From Timonella senegalensis JC301 (GTDB lineage Bacteria > Actinomycetota > Actinomycetes > Actinomycetales > Cellulomonadaceae), in contig NZ_HE978641.1 of assembly GCF_000312125.1 (NCBI RefSeq), positions 539,528-603,527 on the forward strand: 64,000 nt of DNA, read 5' to 3'. Both the position numbers and the translations under genes were made by a program. Positions 16,741 to 25,620 of the stretch are shown one piece after another; position 1 is the first letter of the stretch, and every line of letters starts with the position of its first letter. The notes under the pieces were generated by a model. The model had not been told where the DNA came from, searched no databases, and was given only the letters and a program-made list of their open reading frames with translations.

Positions 16741-17598
16741 ATGCCCGGTTCCCAGATCAGCGTGACACTATCCACCGCCTCCGTTTTCCCACGGCGCGCC
16801 TCCTATGGGTTCGAACTGGCCGCACGCTCGGGGTACGACGGCATGGAAGTGATGGTGTGGTCGGACCCGACAACCCAGGACGCAACCAAACTGATCCACC
16901 TGTCCGACAAGTACGACATCCCCATCTCCTCCATCCACGCGCCGTCGCTCGTGGTCAGCCAGAACGTGTGGGGAGTTCGCCCCGCTCGCAAGCTTGAACG
17001 TGCGGTTGAACTCGCGGAGCAGGTGGGAGCATCCACCGTGGTGGTCCACCCACCATTTGTGTGGCAGCCCCGGTATGCCTCGGTGTTCGCGGACCACGTC
17101 AAGGTCCTGTCCAAGGGCACTGGGATCACGATCGCCGTGGAGAACATGTACCCCTGGCGCCGCAAAAACCGCGATTACCTGGCATACCTTCCGCACTGGG
17201 ACCTGACCACACAGCACTACGACGCAACCACGCTGGACCTTTCCCACGCCTCCACGGCCCTACAAAACTCGCTCGACGTTGCCACCGCGCTCGGCGATAC
17301 CCTCCGGCACGTCCACCTCGCGGATGGAACGGGCTCTGCCAAGGATGAGCATCTTGTTCCCGGGGTAGGAAACCAGCCCGCCCGAGAGGTTATTGAGCAC
17401 CTAGTGAAGAGGGACTGGAACGGGGATCTCTGCGTGGAGATCGGGACGCGCAAGGCGGATTCCCCAGCGCACCGCGAGGCTCTCGTGCACGAGTCACTCG
17501 CGTTCGCGCGCGCCGCGATCGCTGGCACGCCGGCTCCCCGATTGCTCGTCGCCGAGGACGAGGCAAAGCACCACCACCCCACCGATGCTTGGACGTAA
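16741..17598 (+). CDS. Sugar phosphate isomerase/epimerase family protein (xylose isomerase-like TIM barrel)
   Basis: A 285-residue protein of the AP_endonuc_2 fold. YDGMEVMVW, ISSIHAPSL, STVVVHPPFVWQPRY, ITIAVENMYPW, TTLDLSHAS and LRHVHLADGTGSAKDEHLVPGVG appear in barrel order and carry the His/Glu/Asp metal ligands of the family. The substrate is unknown; relatives act on inositols, hydroxypyruvate or keto-sugars. A -10 hexamer sits 6 nt upstream of the ATG and no ribosome binding site is seen, which suggests a leaderless mRNA. Neighbouring genes do not indicate a pathway. Confidence 0.8.
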   Translation: MPGSQISVTLSTASVFPRRASYGFELAARSGYDGMEVMVWSDPTTQDATKLIHLSDKYDIPISSIHAPSLVVSQNVWGVRPARKLERAVELAEQVGASTVVVHPPFVWQPRYASVFADHVKVLSKGTGITIAVENMYPWRRKNRDYLAYLPHWDLTTQHYDATTLDLSHASTALQNSLDVATALGDTLRHVHLADGTGSAKDEHLVPGVGNQPAREVIEHLVKRDWNGDLCVEIGTRKADSPAHREALVHESLAFARAAIAGTPAPRLLVAEDEAKHHHPTDAWT

Positions 17599-17759
17599 GC
17601 CCGGCTCCACATCCCGGGTGAGGCACGTCACGAGTCCCGCCTCTTCACGGCGGAATAACCTAGAGTAGTTGATGGTTCAAGTTTCTGTAGGGCGTGCATT
17701 TCGCCCAGCCCGCAGCATCAACAAGCGGCCCCGAGCCGCCAACATCTAGGAGCACACCT

Positions 17760-18299
17760 GTGTCTGTAAAGATCGGCTACATCGTTGGATCCATCTCGTC
17801 CACCTCGATCAACCGTGCGGTTTTTGAAGCCCTGAAGCTCAACGCACCCGAGGGCGTCGAGATCAACGAGATCGAGATCAAGGACCTGCCCCTCTACTCC
17901 CCTGACTTCGACGCCGAGTACCCACAGGTAGCGCTCGACTTCAAGGCAGCGATCGCAGGTTCGGACGCCGTAATCGTCTCCACGCCTCAGTACAACGACT
18001 CGTTCTCCGGCTCCGTGAAGAACGCCATCGACTGGGCATCACGCCCATGGGGTCAGCACTCCTTCAACTCCAAGCCAACCGCAGTTGCAACCGCCTCGAT
18101 CGCCCCTCACGGTGGCAACAAGGCCGGCGGATTCCTCGCAGCTGTACTCGAGTTCGGCGAAGCCAAGGTCATGGAGAACCAGATCAACGTGTTCGTGAAC
18201 GAGAACGTGTTCGCTGCTGACGGCAACTTCGCTACCGAAGAGCTCAAGGCAGAGGCACGAGAGTTCATGGCAGCAGTCGCCGCGAACGCTGGTCTGTGA
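17760..18299 (+). CDS. NADPH-dependent FMN reductase family protein
   Basis: A 179-residue flavodoxin-fold protein. VKIGYIVGSISSTSINRAV is the phosphate-binding loop, INEIEIKDLPLYSPDFD the second strand region, and VIVSTPQYNDSFSGSVKNAIDWASRP the flavin isoalloxazine loop typical of the family. Activity as an NAD(P)H:FMN or quinone reductase is expected. The start is the GTG at 17760 because AGGAG lies 7 nt upstream; an ATG 22 codons earlier reads through atypical residues. A strong terminator follows. Confidence 0.87.
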   Translation: MSVKIGYIVGSISSTSINRAVFEALKLNAPEGVEINEIEIKDLPLYSPDFDAEYPQVALDFKAAIAGSDAVIVSTPQYNDSFSGSVKNAIDWASRPWGQHSFNSKPTAVATASIAPHGGNKAGGFLAAVLEFGEAKVMENQINVFVNENVFAADGNFATEELKAEAREFMAAVAANAGL

Positions 18300-18344
18300 T
18301 CCAACCGTTCGCACGCGAACGCCGGTAGGCACACTCTCTTGCTG

Positions 18345-18370
18345 AAAAGGGGCCCCTCGGGGCCCCTTTT
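18345..18370 (+). terminator. Intrinsic terminator after the FMN reductase gene
   Basis: AAAAGGGGCCCC and its complement form a 12-bp stem with almost no loop, ending in TTTT. Confidence 0.8.
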
Positions 18371-18412
18371 CTGACCCCAGCGTGACGTACAGCACCGCGG
18401 GACCGCGCCAAA

Positions 18413-18424
18413 ATCGTCGATAAT
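18413..18424 (+). repeat. Dispersed 12-mer ATCGTCGANAAT, copy 4, at the SDR gene promoter
   Basis: ATCGTCGATAAT lies 7 nt before the SDR start codon; its GATAAT end could serve as the -10 hexamer of a leaderless transcript. GGGA and CCA upstream keep the spacing seen in other copies. Confidence 0.65.
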
Positions 18425-18431
18425 AGAACCC

Positions 18432-19955
18432 GTGTCCGCCCCCACCTCGCGCCCAGAATCCACCGATCCCAATTACGCGCCGCTCGACGCGGCAGCGCTA
18501 AAGGACGCGCTCACGCTCATCGAGAGCGCGAACAACTTGCCCGAGGACCACCCGGACCGGGTGCGGCTCATGTTCGCCACGGCGGGCCTGTACAAGTCGG
18601 TGAAGAAGAATCGCCGCGCAGCGGCGAAGCAGAAGGTGCGGGCCGCTGACAATGCGGTCATCGCGGCCACTGCCACCGGCGCGCCCACCCGGATTGACGA
18701 CGAAACTGAGGGCTTGGACCTCGTCTCACCTTCCAGCGGCTCACGCAGCGCTGGCACGCTCAACCGCGCCCAGGCCTGCTACATCTGCAAGGCCGAGTAC
18801 ACCCAGGTGGACTACTTCTACCACCAGCTCTGTCCCAACTGCGCGGAGCTCAACCATGCCAAACGCGATGCCCGCACCGATCTGCGAGGAAAGCGCGCGC
18901 TGCTGACCGGTGGGCGCGCCAAGATCGGCATGCACATCGCCCTGCGACTGCTCCGCGACGGCGCGCATCTGACCATCACTACCCGCTTTCCCGGCGACGC
19001 GATCCGCAGATTCAAGGCTCTGGAGGACTCGGGAGACTGGATCGGTCGCCTCAAGATCGTGGGCATCGACCTGCGCGACCCAGCCCAGGTGGTGGCGCTC
19101 GCCGACGAGGTCGCCTCCGACGGCCCGCTGGACATCCTCATCAACAACGCCGCGCAGACCGTGCGCCGATCCAAGGGCGCGTATGCGCCGCTCGTGGAGG
19201 CAGAGAACGCACCGCTCCCCTCGGGCCTGCTGCCGCAGTACGTGCGGCTGGGGCGCTCATTTGACGCACACCCCGAGGCCCTCGAGGGACAGGTGCACCC
19301 AGGCGTGCACGGTAACCCGCTCGAGATCGCGCCCGTCAACCCATCCGTCACCACTCCAGAGTTGCTCACCAAACTTGCGATGACGGCGGGATCGGCCTCG
19401 CTCGAGCGCGTCGCCACAGGAACCGCGATCGACGCGGGAGGGCTCGTGCCCGACTTAGTCGACACAAACTCGTGGGTCCAGGGCGTCGAGAGCATCGATC
19501 CGCTTGAGCTTCTTGAGGTTCAGCTCTGCAATTCCACGGCACCGTTTATCCTGATCAGCCGGCTGCGTGAATCAATGCGCGCGGCGGTGGCTGCAGGCGC
19601 GCACCGCGCGTACGTGGTGAACGTGTCCGCGATGGAGGGTGTGTTCAACCGAGGCTACAAGGGCCCCGGGCACCCGCATACCAACATGGCCAAGGCAGCA
19701 CTCAACATGCTCACTCGCACGAGTGCGCGCGAAATGTTCGAGTCCGATTCAATCCTCATGACCTCCGTGGACACGGGCTGGATCACCGACGAGCGCCCGC
19801 ACACCACCAAGGCACGCCTAGCGGAGGAGGGCTTCCATGCCCCACTTGACCTGGTCGATGGCGCAGCGCGCGTGTATGACCCAATCGTCCGGGGCGAATC
19901 GGGAGAGGATCTGTTCGGTTGTTTCCTGAAGGACTACGCGCCGAGCAACTGGTGA
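18432..19955 (+). CDS. SDR-family protein with zinc-ribbon-like insert
   Basis: A 507-residue protein with two parts. Residues 1-150 are an Ala-rich helical region ending in [22 protein letters not shown], two CxxC pairs that probably bind zinc. The rest is a Rossmann SDR domain: [14 protein letters not shown] (cofactor), [10 protein letters not shown] and [11 protein letters not shown]. The usual YxxxK reads TNMAK, so the catalytic Tyr is replaced by Thr while Lys is kept. About 100 residues are inserted between the NNAA and SAMEG motifs. Reductase activity is therefore doubtful. The GTG start has no ribosome binding site; leaderless expression is likely. The 3' end overlaps the convergent Nudix gene by 22 bp. 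Confidence 0.8.
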   Translation: MSAPTSRPESTDPNYAPLDAAALKDALTLIESANNLPEDHPDRVRLMFATAGLYKSVKKNRRAAAKQKVRAADNAVIAATATGAPTRIDDETEGLDLVSPSSGSRSAGTLNRAQACYICKAEYTQVDYFYHQLCPNCAELNHAKRDARTDLRGKRALLTGGRAKIGMHIALRLLRDGAHLTITTRFPGDAIRRFKALEDSGDWIGRLKIVGIDLRDPAQVVALADEVASDGPLDILINNAAQTVRRSKGAYAPLVEAENAPLPSGLLPQYVRLGRSFDAHPEALEGQVHPGVHGNPLEIAPVNPSVTTPELLTKLAMTAGSASLERVATGTAIDAGGLVPDLVDTNSWVQGVESIDPLELLEVQLCNSTAPFILISRLRESMRAAVAAGAHRAYVVNVSAMEGVFNRGYKGPGHPHTNMAKAALNMLTRTSAREMFESDSILMTSVDTGWITDERPHTTKARLAEEGFHAPLDLVDGAARVYDPIVRGESGEDLFGCFLKDYAPSNW

Positions 19956-20362
19956 TTGCCCACCATGTGCTCGATGATTCGCACGTCACCGTCTAGCCAG
20001 TCGTAGCCGCGGGCACCCTCAAAGGCCGTCCACTCCAAGAGGTCGTGCTCAATGAGCGGCTGAGGTTCGCCGTCAGTTAGTACCGCGAACCACAGGCGCA
20101 TGATGTGGCGATCTGTGATGATCCATCCACCGCCATCGGGACCCGTGATCTCACTACCCAGTCTTACCTGCACGCCCAGTTCTTCACGGAGTTCGCGGTG
20201 CAGGGCAGCCTCCGGGGTCTCTCCTGGCTCCGCCTTTCCGCCAGGAAACTCCCAGCGCCCCGCGATCTCTTGCGGTCGGCTCCGCCGCGCAACAAGAAGT
20301 GTTGTAGGGTGCTCAAGGTCGTCAACGATAGCCGCAGCGACAACTAGTTTGCGGGTGTTCAT
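19934..20362 (-). CDS. Nudix hydrolase (MutT-like)
   Basis: A 142-residue protein with a complete Nudix box, [22 protein letters not shown] (residues about 41-62), preceded by GRWEFPGG as in MutT/CTP-pyrophosphohydrolase proteins. Hydrolysis of oxidised or non-canonical NTPs is likely; the exact substrate is open. The 3' end overlaps the convergent SDR gene by 22 bp. A terminator hairpin lies beyond its start, between it and the LuxR-type gene. Confidence 0.88.
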   Translation of the reverse strand: MNTRKLVVAAAIVDDLEHPTTLLVARRSRPQEIAGRWEFPGGKAEPGETPEAALHRELREELGVQVRLGSEITGPDGGGWIITDRHIMRLWFAVLTDGEPQPLIEHDLLEWTAFEGARGYDWLDGDVRIIEHMVGNHQLLGA

Positions 20363-20445
20363 GGCTGCTCCAATCGTGAGGCATGTTTGCTACGTCCAAG
20401 GTAATGGTCCCATGATTTATTCCGCGCGAATAGCGCGGGTACGCA

Positions 20446-20482
20446 AAAAGCGGCCGGTCCCCGCGGGGGAACCGGCCGCTTC
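20446..20482. terminator. Terminator after the LuxR-type gene
   Basis: AAGCGGCCGGT pairs with ACCGGCCGCTT, with an A-run on one side and TTC on the other. On the minus strand the hairpin is followed by TTTTT, 13 bp after the gene's stop codon. Confidence 0.8.
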
Positions 20483-20494
20483 TTGATAGCGCGA

Positions 20495-20740
20495 TCAGAC
20501 CTCAGGAACGTCTTGGATGCCTGCTGCGCGTGCCCACTTGACTGCGTCTGCTCGAGTGGAAACGCCGATCTTGCGGTACACGGATCGCACCTGCGACTTC
20601 ACAGTGTTTCGTGTAACAAAGAGCTTTGTAGCGATCTGCTCGAGGGTTGCCTCCTCGGACAGGTTTGCCAGTACAACACGTTCGCGGCGAGTCAGGTCTT
20701 TGCCAACACCTACATTGCCGACTGTCTCGATTGTGCTCAT
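20495..20740 (-). CDS. Stand-alone LuxR-type HTH regulator
   Basis: An 81-residue protein that is almost only a GerE/LuxR DNA-binding domain: LTRRERVVLANLSEEATLEQIATKLFVTRNTVKSQVRSVYRKIGVSTRADAV spans residues about 16-67. There is no receiver, PAS or AHL domain. The second ATG (20740) is chosen because GGAGG lies 5 nt before it; the first ATG, four codons earlier, overlaps that site. The long upstream region has a perfect CRP-type palindrome. Small LuxR-only proteins often work as dimerisation partners or developmental regulators; the target is unknown. Confidence 0.85.
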   Translation of the reverse strand: MSTIETVGNVGVGKDLTRRERVVLANLSEEATLEQIATKLFVTRNTVKSQVRSVYRKIGVSTRADAVKWARAAGIQDVPEV

Positions 20741-20920
20741 ATTTTCCTCCATGTAGTTTCCGGCACTCGGTGATGCGGCCGAGTCCCCCGCCGGGTCGGT
20801 TCTCTTAACTATCTAGAGTCCCCACTGAATGAATCATTACGCAGATTTCCCTGCTATTTTCGGTAAATCTTTCAACCATCTTTGGTCCCTGTCATGGTTT
20901 GTACTGTTTTATCCGCATAA

Positions 20921-20959
20921 AGCATACAGGCAGCACGTCCAGGTGTGATGTAAATCACA
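20921..20959 (-). promoter_or_regulatory. CRP/GlxR site with class II-like promoter upstream of the LuxR-type gene
   Basis: TGTGATGTAAATCACA (20944-20959) fits TGTGA-N6-TCACA perfectly. On the minus strand TATGCT (20921-20926) lies where a -10 hexamer of a class II activated promoter would be. The leader would be about 170 nt. Confidence 0.6.
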
Positions 20960-21039
20960 GAATATTTTCCGTCATAACTTTTATACCTGCTCTCATTCTG
21001 GACATACCTGCACAGAAGTTCGCTGACCTGCTACCCACT

Positions 21040-21055
21040 TGTGACGGACCTCACT
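21040..21055. promoter_or_regulatory. Second, weaker CRP-like site
   Basis: TGTGACGGACCTCACT matches TGTGA-N6-TCACA at all but the last base. It lies just after the aminotransferase stop codon, 85 bp upstream of the perfect site. Confidence 0.35.
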
Positions 21056-21076
21056 GGGTGTTTCGCTGGTGCACAT

Positions 21077-22336
21077 TCACACGCTCTGCTGCCAGGTGAT
21101 AGTGCGCTCCATTGCCTCCGCCACCGAGGCCTCGTCAGAGGCAAAACTGAGCCGGACCCACTCATCTCCCGCGACCGAATCAAAGTCGCTTCCCGGGGTC
21201 ATCGCAACCCCCGCCTCATCCAGGAGGCGAGCACACCACGTCCGTGAATCTAGGCCTGACCCGGAGATGTTCGCGTACACGTAGAAGGCGCCATCCGCGG
21301 GCGCGACTCGTGTCCACCCCAGCCGTTCGAGCGCGGACAAAACCACTTGCCGCGACGCCCGATACCGCATCGCATCCTGACGCGCCGCCGCGTAGCCTCG
21401 CTCAGAGAACGCCGCGATCCCGGCGTACTGCGAGAGCGCCGGCGGGCACAGAGAAACATTCCCCGCGAGCGCATCCGCGGGCGCGATCAAATCCTGGGGG
21501 AGCAGGAGCCAGCCCAGCCGCCAGCCGGTCATCGCCCAGTACTTTGAAAATGAATTAACGACGATTGCCCCAGTTCCCACATGACGCGCGGCCGTTGCCA
21601 GCCCCATTTCCCGAGCGGGCTGGCCGTTGGCCTGGGCTACCTGGGCTGAGTCCCCACCATCCGAGCCGCTCCTGCTCTCCGAGCCCTCCGCGCCGTTCTC
21701 GGTCGGGTACGTGATCCCGTGGTAGATCTCATCCGAGATGAACCGCACGTCGTAGTCCGCGCACCACTGGGCGAGCGCATCGAGTTCACGCCCCGTGAGC
21801 ATCGTGCCCGTGGGGTTTGCGGGACTCGCTACGATCAGGCCATCCAGCCCGCCGTTGTAATAGGCCTCTTGGAGCTGGGAGATGGTGGGTTGGTAGCGGG
21901 TCTCGGGTCCGCAGTTGAGCTCGACCACCTCGATGCCCAGAGAGACCAGGATGTTCTTGTACGCCGGGTATCCCGGACGCGCCAGCGCCACGCGATCACC
22001 AGGGTCAAACGCGGCTAGGAACGCGAGGACGAATCCACCCGACGACCCAGTCGTGATCGCAACCTGCGCAGGATCGACGTCCACGTCGTACCAGCGCTTG
22101 TAGTGCGCTGCGATCTCTTGGCGCAGCGCGGGAACGCCTAGCGCCTCCGTGTAACCAAGGTTCTCCGTGGAGAGTAGTTCGATTGCGCGCTCGCGCACCA
22201 CATCCGAGGCACCCGTTGCCGGCTCGCCCGCGCACAGGTTGATGATGGACTCACCTGCTGCTTTACGCCGGTTGGCCTCGGCAATGATGTCCATAACAGC
22301 GAACGGCGGGACCTGCGAGCGCGCCGAAACCTTCAT
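21077..22336 (-). CDS. Class I/II pyridoxal-phosphate aminotransferase
   Basis: A 419-residue fold-type I enzyme. Landmarks are INLCAGEPATGASD (about residue 33), ITTGSSGGFVLAF, DGLIVASPANPTGT (about 165), FISDEIYHGITY (about 200) and the cofactor lysine in NSFSKYWAMTGWRLGW (about 262). Between the DEIYHGITYP segment and the lysine lies a Ser/Gly/Ala-rich insert of roughly 40 residues (about 213-253) that the family normally lacks. Amino acid specificity is not clear. The ATG overlaps the stop codon of the App1-domain gene by four bases, indicating translational coupling. Confidence 0.87.
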   Translation of the reverse strand: MKVSARSQVPPFAVMDIIAEANRRKAAGESIINLCAGEPATGASDVVRERAIELLSTENLGYTEALGVPALRQEIAAHYKRWYDVDVDPAQVAITTGSSGGFVLAFLAAFDPGDRVALARPGYPAYKNILVSLGIEVVELNCGPETRYQPTISQLQEAYYNGGLDGLIVASPANPTGTMLTGRELDALAQWCADYDVRFISDEIYHGITYPTENGAEGSESRSGSDGGDSAQVAQANGQPAREMGLATAARHVGTGAIVVNSFSKYWAMTGWRLGWLLLPQDLIAPADALAGNVSLCPPALSQYAGIAAFSERGYAAARQDAMRYRASRQVVLSALERLGWTRVAPADGAFYVYANISGSGLDSRTWCARLLDEAGVAMTPGSDFDSVAGDEWVRLSFASDEASVAEAMERTITWQQSV

Positions 22337-23673
22337 CGTGTACCCCTCGTGTTGAGCAAACCGTACTCGCTGAATCGGTCCATGAGTGCGTAGCCGTCCT
22401 CACCTTCAAACACGGGGACTTCTGGTAGTTCGAAGTGTCCGCGAATCTCGGCGCGCTTGTTCGCTGGGTTTGCGCCGGTCGTGCCGTGGGATAGCACAGC
22501 CTCGGACGGGCTGAGCTGTCGAATTGCTACGGCCTTCACGTGCTCGGGTCGGCTAGCGGTGAACTCTTGGTAGATGACTGGGTCGTGCTGGCCGTCGTCG
22601 CCGGAAAGGATCCACTTGACGGACGGGAAGTCCATAGCGAGGCGCGCAAGAGCTCGTTCCTTATGCTCTCGTCCGGAGCGGAAGAACCCGGTGTTTGTGG
22701 GCCCCCAGTCAGTCATGAGCATCGGACCAAGCGGGAAGCGGTAGCGCACCAGGAACCTGATCATCGCGGGCACCACGTTCCACGCTCCTGTGGACAGGTA
22801 AATCACAGGCAGCGAGTCCACAGTCTCTTCGAGCCTGCGGTAGAGTTCCGACATTCCCGGAACCGGTTGGCGCGCCTTCTCCATCATCACGAACGAGTTC
22901 CACGCCGCCAAAAAAGGCCTCGGCAGAGTGGTCACGATTACGGTGTCGTCTAGGTCGGAGACGAGTCCCATGGTTTCGGCGCGTCCGATGACGCGGACAC
23001 CGACCGTGGCACCGCCACGGCCCAAGGTCCGTCCACTTCCCGACGATTCAGCATCTTCCAGCGCCTGCTCAGCTGGGACGACCTCGTCATGGTGCGGGTG
23101 GGCTTGCCCAAGGCTGTGGGTCAGGGTGAGGGAAACCTCGTGCCAGCCAGCATCAAACGTGCTGGGCAGCACCACGTCGATGTATCCGCCCTCATCCGCG
23201 ACCACACGAAAGGTCCGGTCGCCGACAGTAACAAACACGGGGGTCTCGGGCGATTGCACCGTGAAGAAGCTCCGCCAGCCCCGGACCGCCCGCTGATGGA
23301 CCGGCTTGTTCTTCAGCGCGGAGGTCCTAAAGACCGACGCGCGCTTCTTGGGCGACACCATCACTCGGGCAAGGACCCGTACCCAGCCCTGGGGTGGAGC
23401 CGAGGAGGAAACATCCGCAGCGGGTTCTTCGCGTTCGATTCCGCCTGAGTGGCTAGACCCATCAGCTCGATCCACGAGCGTAAAGGTCGCAGAATCAGGG
23501 ATCGTGAACGTATCGGTCTCAGCGGAAGCCCCGTACCCGACGAAGGGTTCGATGCGCTCCTGCCAGCCCAATTTGCGGAAGAAACTCGCCGCGAACCGAA
23601 CCACGGAGGTCTCGGTGCGCCGTGCCCAGTGGGGTCGGCTGGACACCCTCACCGGCTGGATTTCCTTTCCCAT
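22333..23673 (-). CDS. App1-type phosphatase domain protein (DUF2183)
   Basis: A 446-residue protein. The C-terminal half has LVSDLDDTVIVT (about residue 243), the DxDxT motif of HAD phosphatases. PVIYLSTGAWNVVPAMIRFL, LMTDWGPTNTGFFRSG and WILSGDDGQHDPVIYQEF follow, all typical of App1/DUF2183 catalytic domains (phosphatidate phosphatase in yeast). The N-terminal half is beta-rich and resembles the accessory part of bacterial members. No signal peptide. It starts 3 bp after the LMW-PTP stop codon and overlaps the aminotransferase by 4 bp, so these three genes form one transcription unit. Substrate in bacteria unknown. Confidence 0.82.
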   Translation of the reverse strand: MGKEIQPVRVSSRPHWARRTETSVVRFAASFFRKLGWQERIEPFVGYGASAETDTFTIPDSATFTLVDRADGSSHSGGIEREEPAADVSSSAPPQGWVRVLARVMVSPKKRASVFRTSALKNKPVHQRAVRGWRSFFTVQSPETPVFVTVGDRTFRVVADEGGYIDVVLPSTFDAGWHEVSLTLTHSLGQAHPHHDEVVPAEQALEDAESSGSGRTLGRGGATVGVRVIGRAETMGLVSDLDDTVIVTTLPRPFLAAWNSFVMMEKARQPVPGMSELYRRLEETVDSLPVIYLSTGAWNVVPAMIRFLVRYRFPLGPMLMTDWGPTNTGFFRSGREHKERALARLAMDFPSVKWILSGDDGQHDPVIYQEFTASRPEHVKAVAIRQLSPSEAVLSHGTTGANPANKRAEIRGHFELPEVPVFEGEDGYALMDRFSEYGLLNTRGTR

Positions 23674-23676
23674 GCT

Positions 23677-24222
23677 TCAGCGACCACCCTGTGAGTCAAC
23701 ACCCAGAAGGGCCGTACGAATATAGTCGATAATTCCGTCCATGGCGGCCTCCACCTGCTCGAGACATTCCTCAAAGTCCGAGGTGTCACCGTACCAAGGG
23801 TCAGCCACATCCAGCAGCGACTCGTCCTGGAAGTGTGTGGCTTGGGGAGCGGCGGGGTCGAAGGACCGGAACATCCGTACGTGATCGAGCGGGACGCTCA
23901 CGTCGAACATGTCGGCGAGCCTGCGCACAGCACGCGCATGCGAAGCCGTCATGGTGAGCACGAGATCACGAGCTTCGAGGTCCTCGAACTCGATGCGCCG
24001 AGCGCGGTGGGCGGTGAGACCCGCATCGGTGTAGCCAGCGGCGGCAAGGACTCGGCGGGCGCGGGGATCGAGTGGGTTCCCGGCTTCCTCGCTACTCACT
24101 CCGGTCGAGTCGACTTGAACCAAGCCCGACAATCCCTCCCGAACGAGTCGCTCACGAAGAACGATCTCTGCCATCGGGGACCTACAAATGTTGCCCGTGC
24201 ACACCATCATGACCCTGGCCAT
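23677..24222 (-). CDS. Low-molecular-weight protein tyrosine phosphatase
   Basis: A 181-residue protein with the nucleophile loop VCTGNICRSPMAE (CX5R, residues about 7-19) and the general-acid segment DVADPWYGDTSDFEE. These are hallmarks of LMW-PTP/arsenate-reductase-like phosphatases, here of the PTP type. I chose the ATG at 24222 because GGAGG lies 6 nt upstream; an in-frame ATG 19 codons earlier lacks a site. Substrates are probably tyrosine-phosphorylated proteins. Its coupling to an App1 phosphatase gene is unexplained. Confidence 0.9.
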   Translation of the reverse strand: MARVMMVCTGNICRSPMAEIVLRERLVREGLSGLVQVDSTGVSSEEAGNPLDPRARRVLAAAGYTDAGLTAHRARRIEFEDLEARDLVLTMTASHARAVRRLADMFDVSVPLDHVRMFRSFDPAAPQATHFQDESLLDVADPWYGDTSDFEECLEQVEAAMDGIIDYIRTALLGVDSQGGR

Positions 24223-24294
24223 GCTTGCCTCCAGGCCTTTGAGCGGCTCACATAGGCCAGCCGCTGGGAAATCTACCAATCTAAGCCTAACGGT

Positions 24295-25416
24295 TTAGGC
24301 CGCAGACTCCTCGTTGCGCAGCAGGCGAACAATCGGACCCGCCATCAGGTCGTGGCCCTTCAACTCGGCTGTCTCGTGTGCACCGACAACCTTGTGGGAA
24401 CCGTCCGGCAACTCGATCTGCGAGGCTCCTCCGGTGGGTCCGAGCGGCAGAATAATGCGCCCCGGACGCGGCATGTACCGGAAAGTCGGCTCCTGGCCTT
24501 GGATCATCGCCTTGATATTCTTGGCGGCAACCCGCGCCTGCACCATCGCGGTGTGCGCGCGCTTGGTTTCCGCAACATCGTTGACGTCGCCCACGGCAAA
24601 TACGTTGTCGAACCCCACGACCTGCATGGTCGGCTCAACCCTGATGCGGCCGTCGTGCCGGCGTGCTGCGCCGAGCTGTGCATCTAGGTAGTCGGACTCC
24701 TGCTTGTTGCCGTACGCGCGGAACCAGATCTGCGCCGAGATTTCGGTACCGGCCGAGGTCGCGACCTTGAAGTCCTCAAACACACCCACGTCTACGGGAG
24801 GCATGTAGCCGAGGACCTCGCCCAGCACAAACTCAACTCCCGCGAGCCCCAGCTGACGCATCAGTTCCTCGCGCAGTTCGGGCGTGTATTCCTCTGCGTG
24901 CAGGATCTCCGTATTACGGTCCACGATGGTGACCTTGAGTCCCGGGAAGGCGTGGACGAGTTCGCCCGCAAGCTCGATTCCCACTGGACCCGCGCCCACA
25001 ATGAGGACACCCGATGCCTGCGCCAGCGCTTCTCGTTGCCGATCTAGGCGGGAGCGGGCGACCCACGCACGCTCCTCGATGAACTTGGCAGGGAACGGGT
25101 AGGAGGTTCCCGTGGCCAGCACGATGTAGTCGGCATCAATGCTGCTGGTCGCTGTAAACATGACCCTTTCCGGGGTCACGAGGCGTGCGCTGTCCTGCAC
25201 GATTCGGCCGTTGATGAGCAGATTGTCGAGCGAGTGGAACACATGCTTGTCCCAACTGGCGTCCACCGTGGACCGGAGGGTTCCCGAGGCATGCACAAAG
25301 TGGTCCTTGGGTTCGACCAGAGTCACGTCAGCAACCTCGTCTAGTTCGCGCGCAACCGTGGCTCCCGCATAACCGCCGCCAACAACTACGATTCGAGGCT
25401 TGGTCATGTCAGTCAT
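24295..25416 (-). CDS. FAD-dependent NAD(P)H oxidoreductase (NDH-2/FSP1-like)
   Basis: A 373-residue two-dinucleotide-binding-domain protein. RIVVVGGGYAGATVARELD at the N-terminus binds FAD, GVLIVGAGPVGIELAGEL (about residue 136) binds NAD(P)H, and DNVFAVGDVNDVAE (about 273) is the second FAD motif. The lack of a redox CxxxxC pair and the compact size resemble FSP1/AIFM2 and type II NADH dehydrogenases, which reduce quinones. Membrane association is plausible, but no clear segment is visible. Two ATGs four codons apart are possible (25416 or 25404). Confidence 0.85.
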   Translation of the reverse strand: MTDMTKPRIVVVGGGYAGATVARELDEVADVTLVEPKDHFVHASGTLRSTVDASWDKHVFHSLDNLLINGRIVQDSARLVTPERVMFTATSSIDADYIVLATGTSYPFPAKFIEERAWVARSRLDRQREALAQASGVLIVGAGPVGIELAGELVHAFPGLKVTIVDRNTEILHAEEYTPELREELMRQLGLAGVEFVLGEVLGYMPPVDVGVFEDFKVATSAGTEISAQIWFRAYGNKQESDYLDAQLGAARRHDGRIRVEPTMQVVGFDNVFAVGDVNDVAETKRAHTAMVQARVAAKNIKAMIQGQEPTFRYMPRPGRIILPLGPTGGASQIELPDGSHKVVGAHETAELKGHDLMAGPIVRLLRNEESAA

Positions 25417-25620
25417 CCTTACTCACAGGGAGGCGCGTCATACGGTTCGCTGGTGCATCCCTATTGAGCGATGCACTCTGAGCGTACGTGTGAGGCCGTC
25501 GGTCCGGGTCGATAACTCGCCCAGCCCAGGCAACACGCTGCTCCCTTCCGTTCTACATCTCCTGTGCCGGAAACCGAAGAGGAAGGCGGAGTGAGGTTTC
25601 CTACTTTCGCAGCGTTGGGC

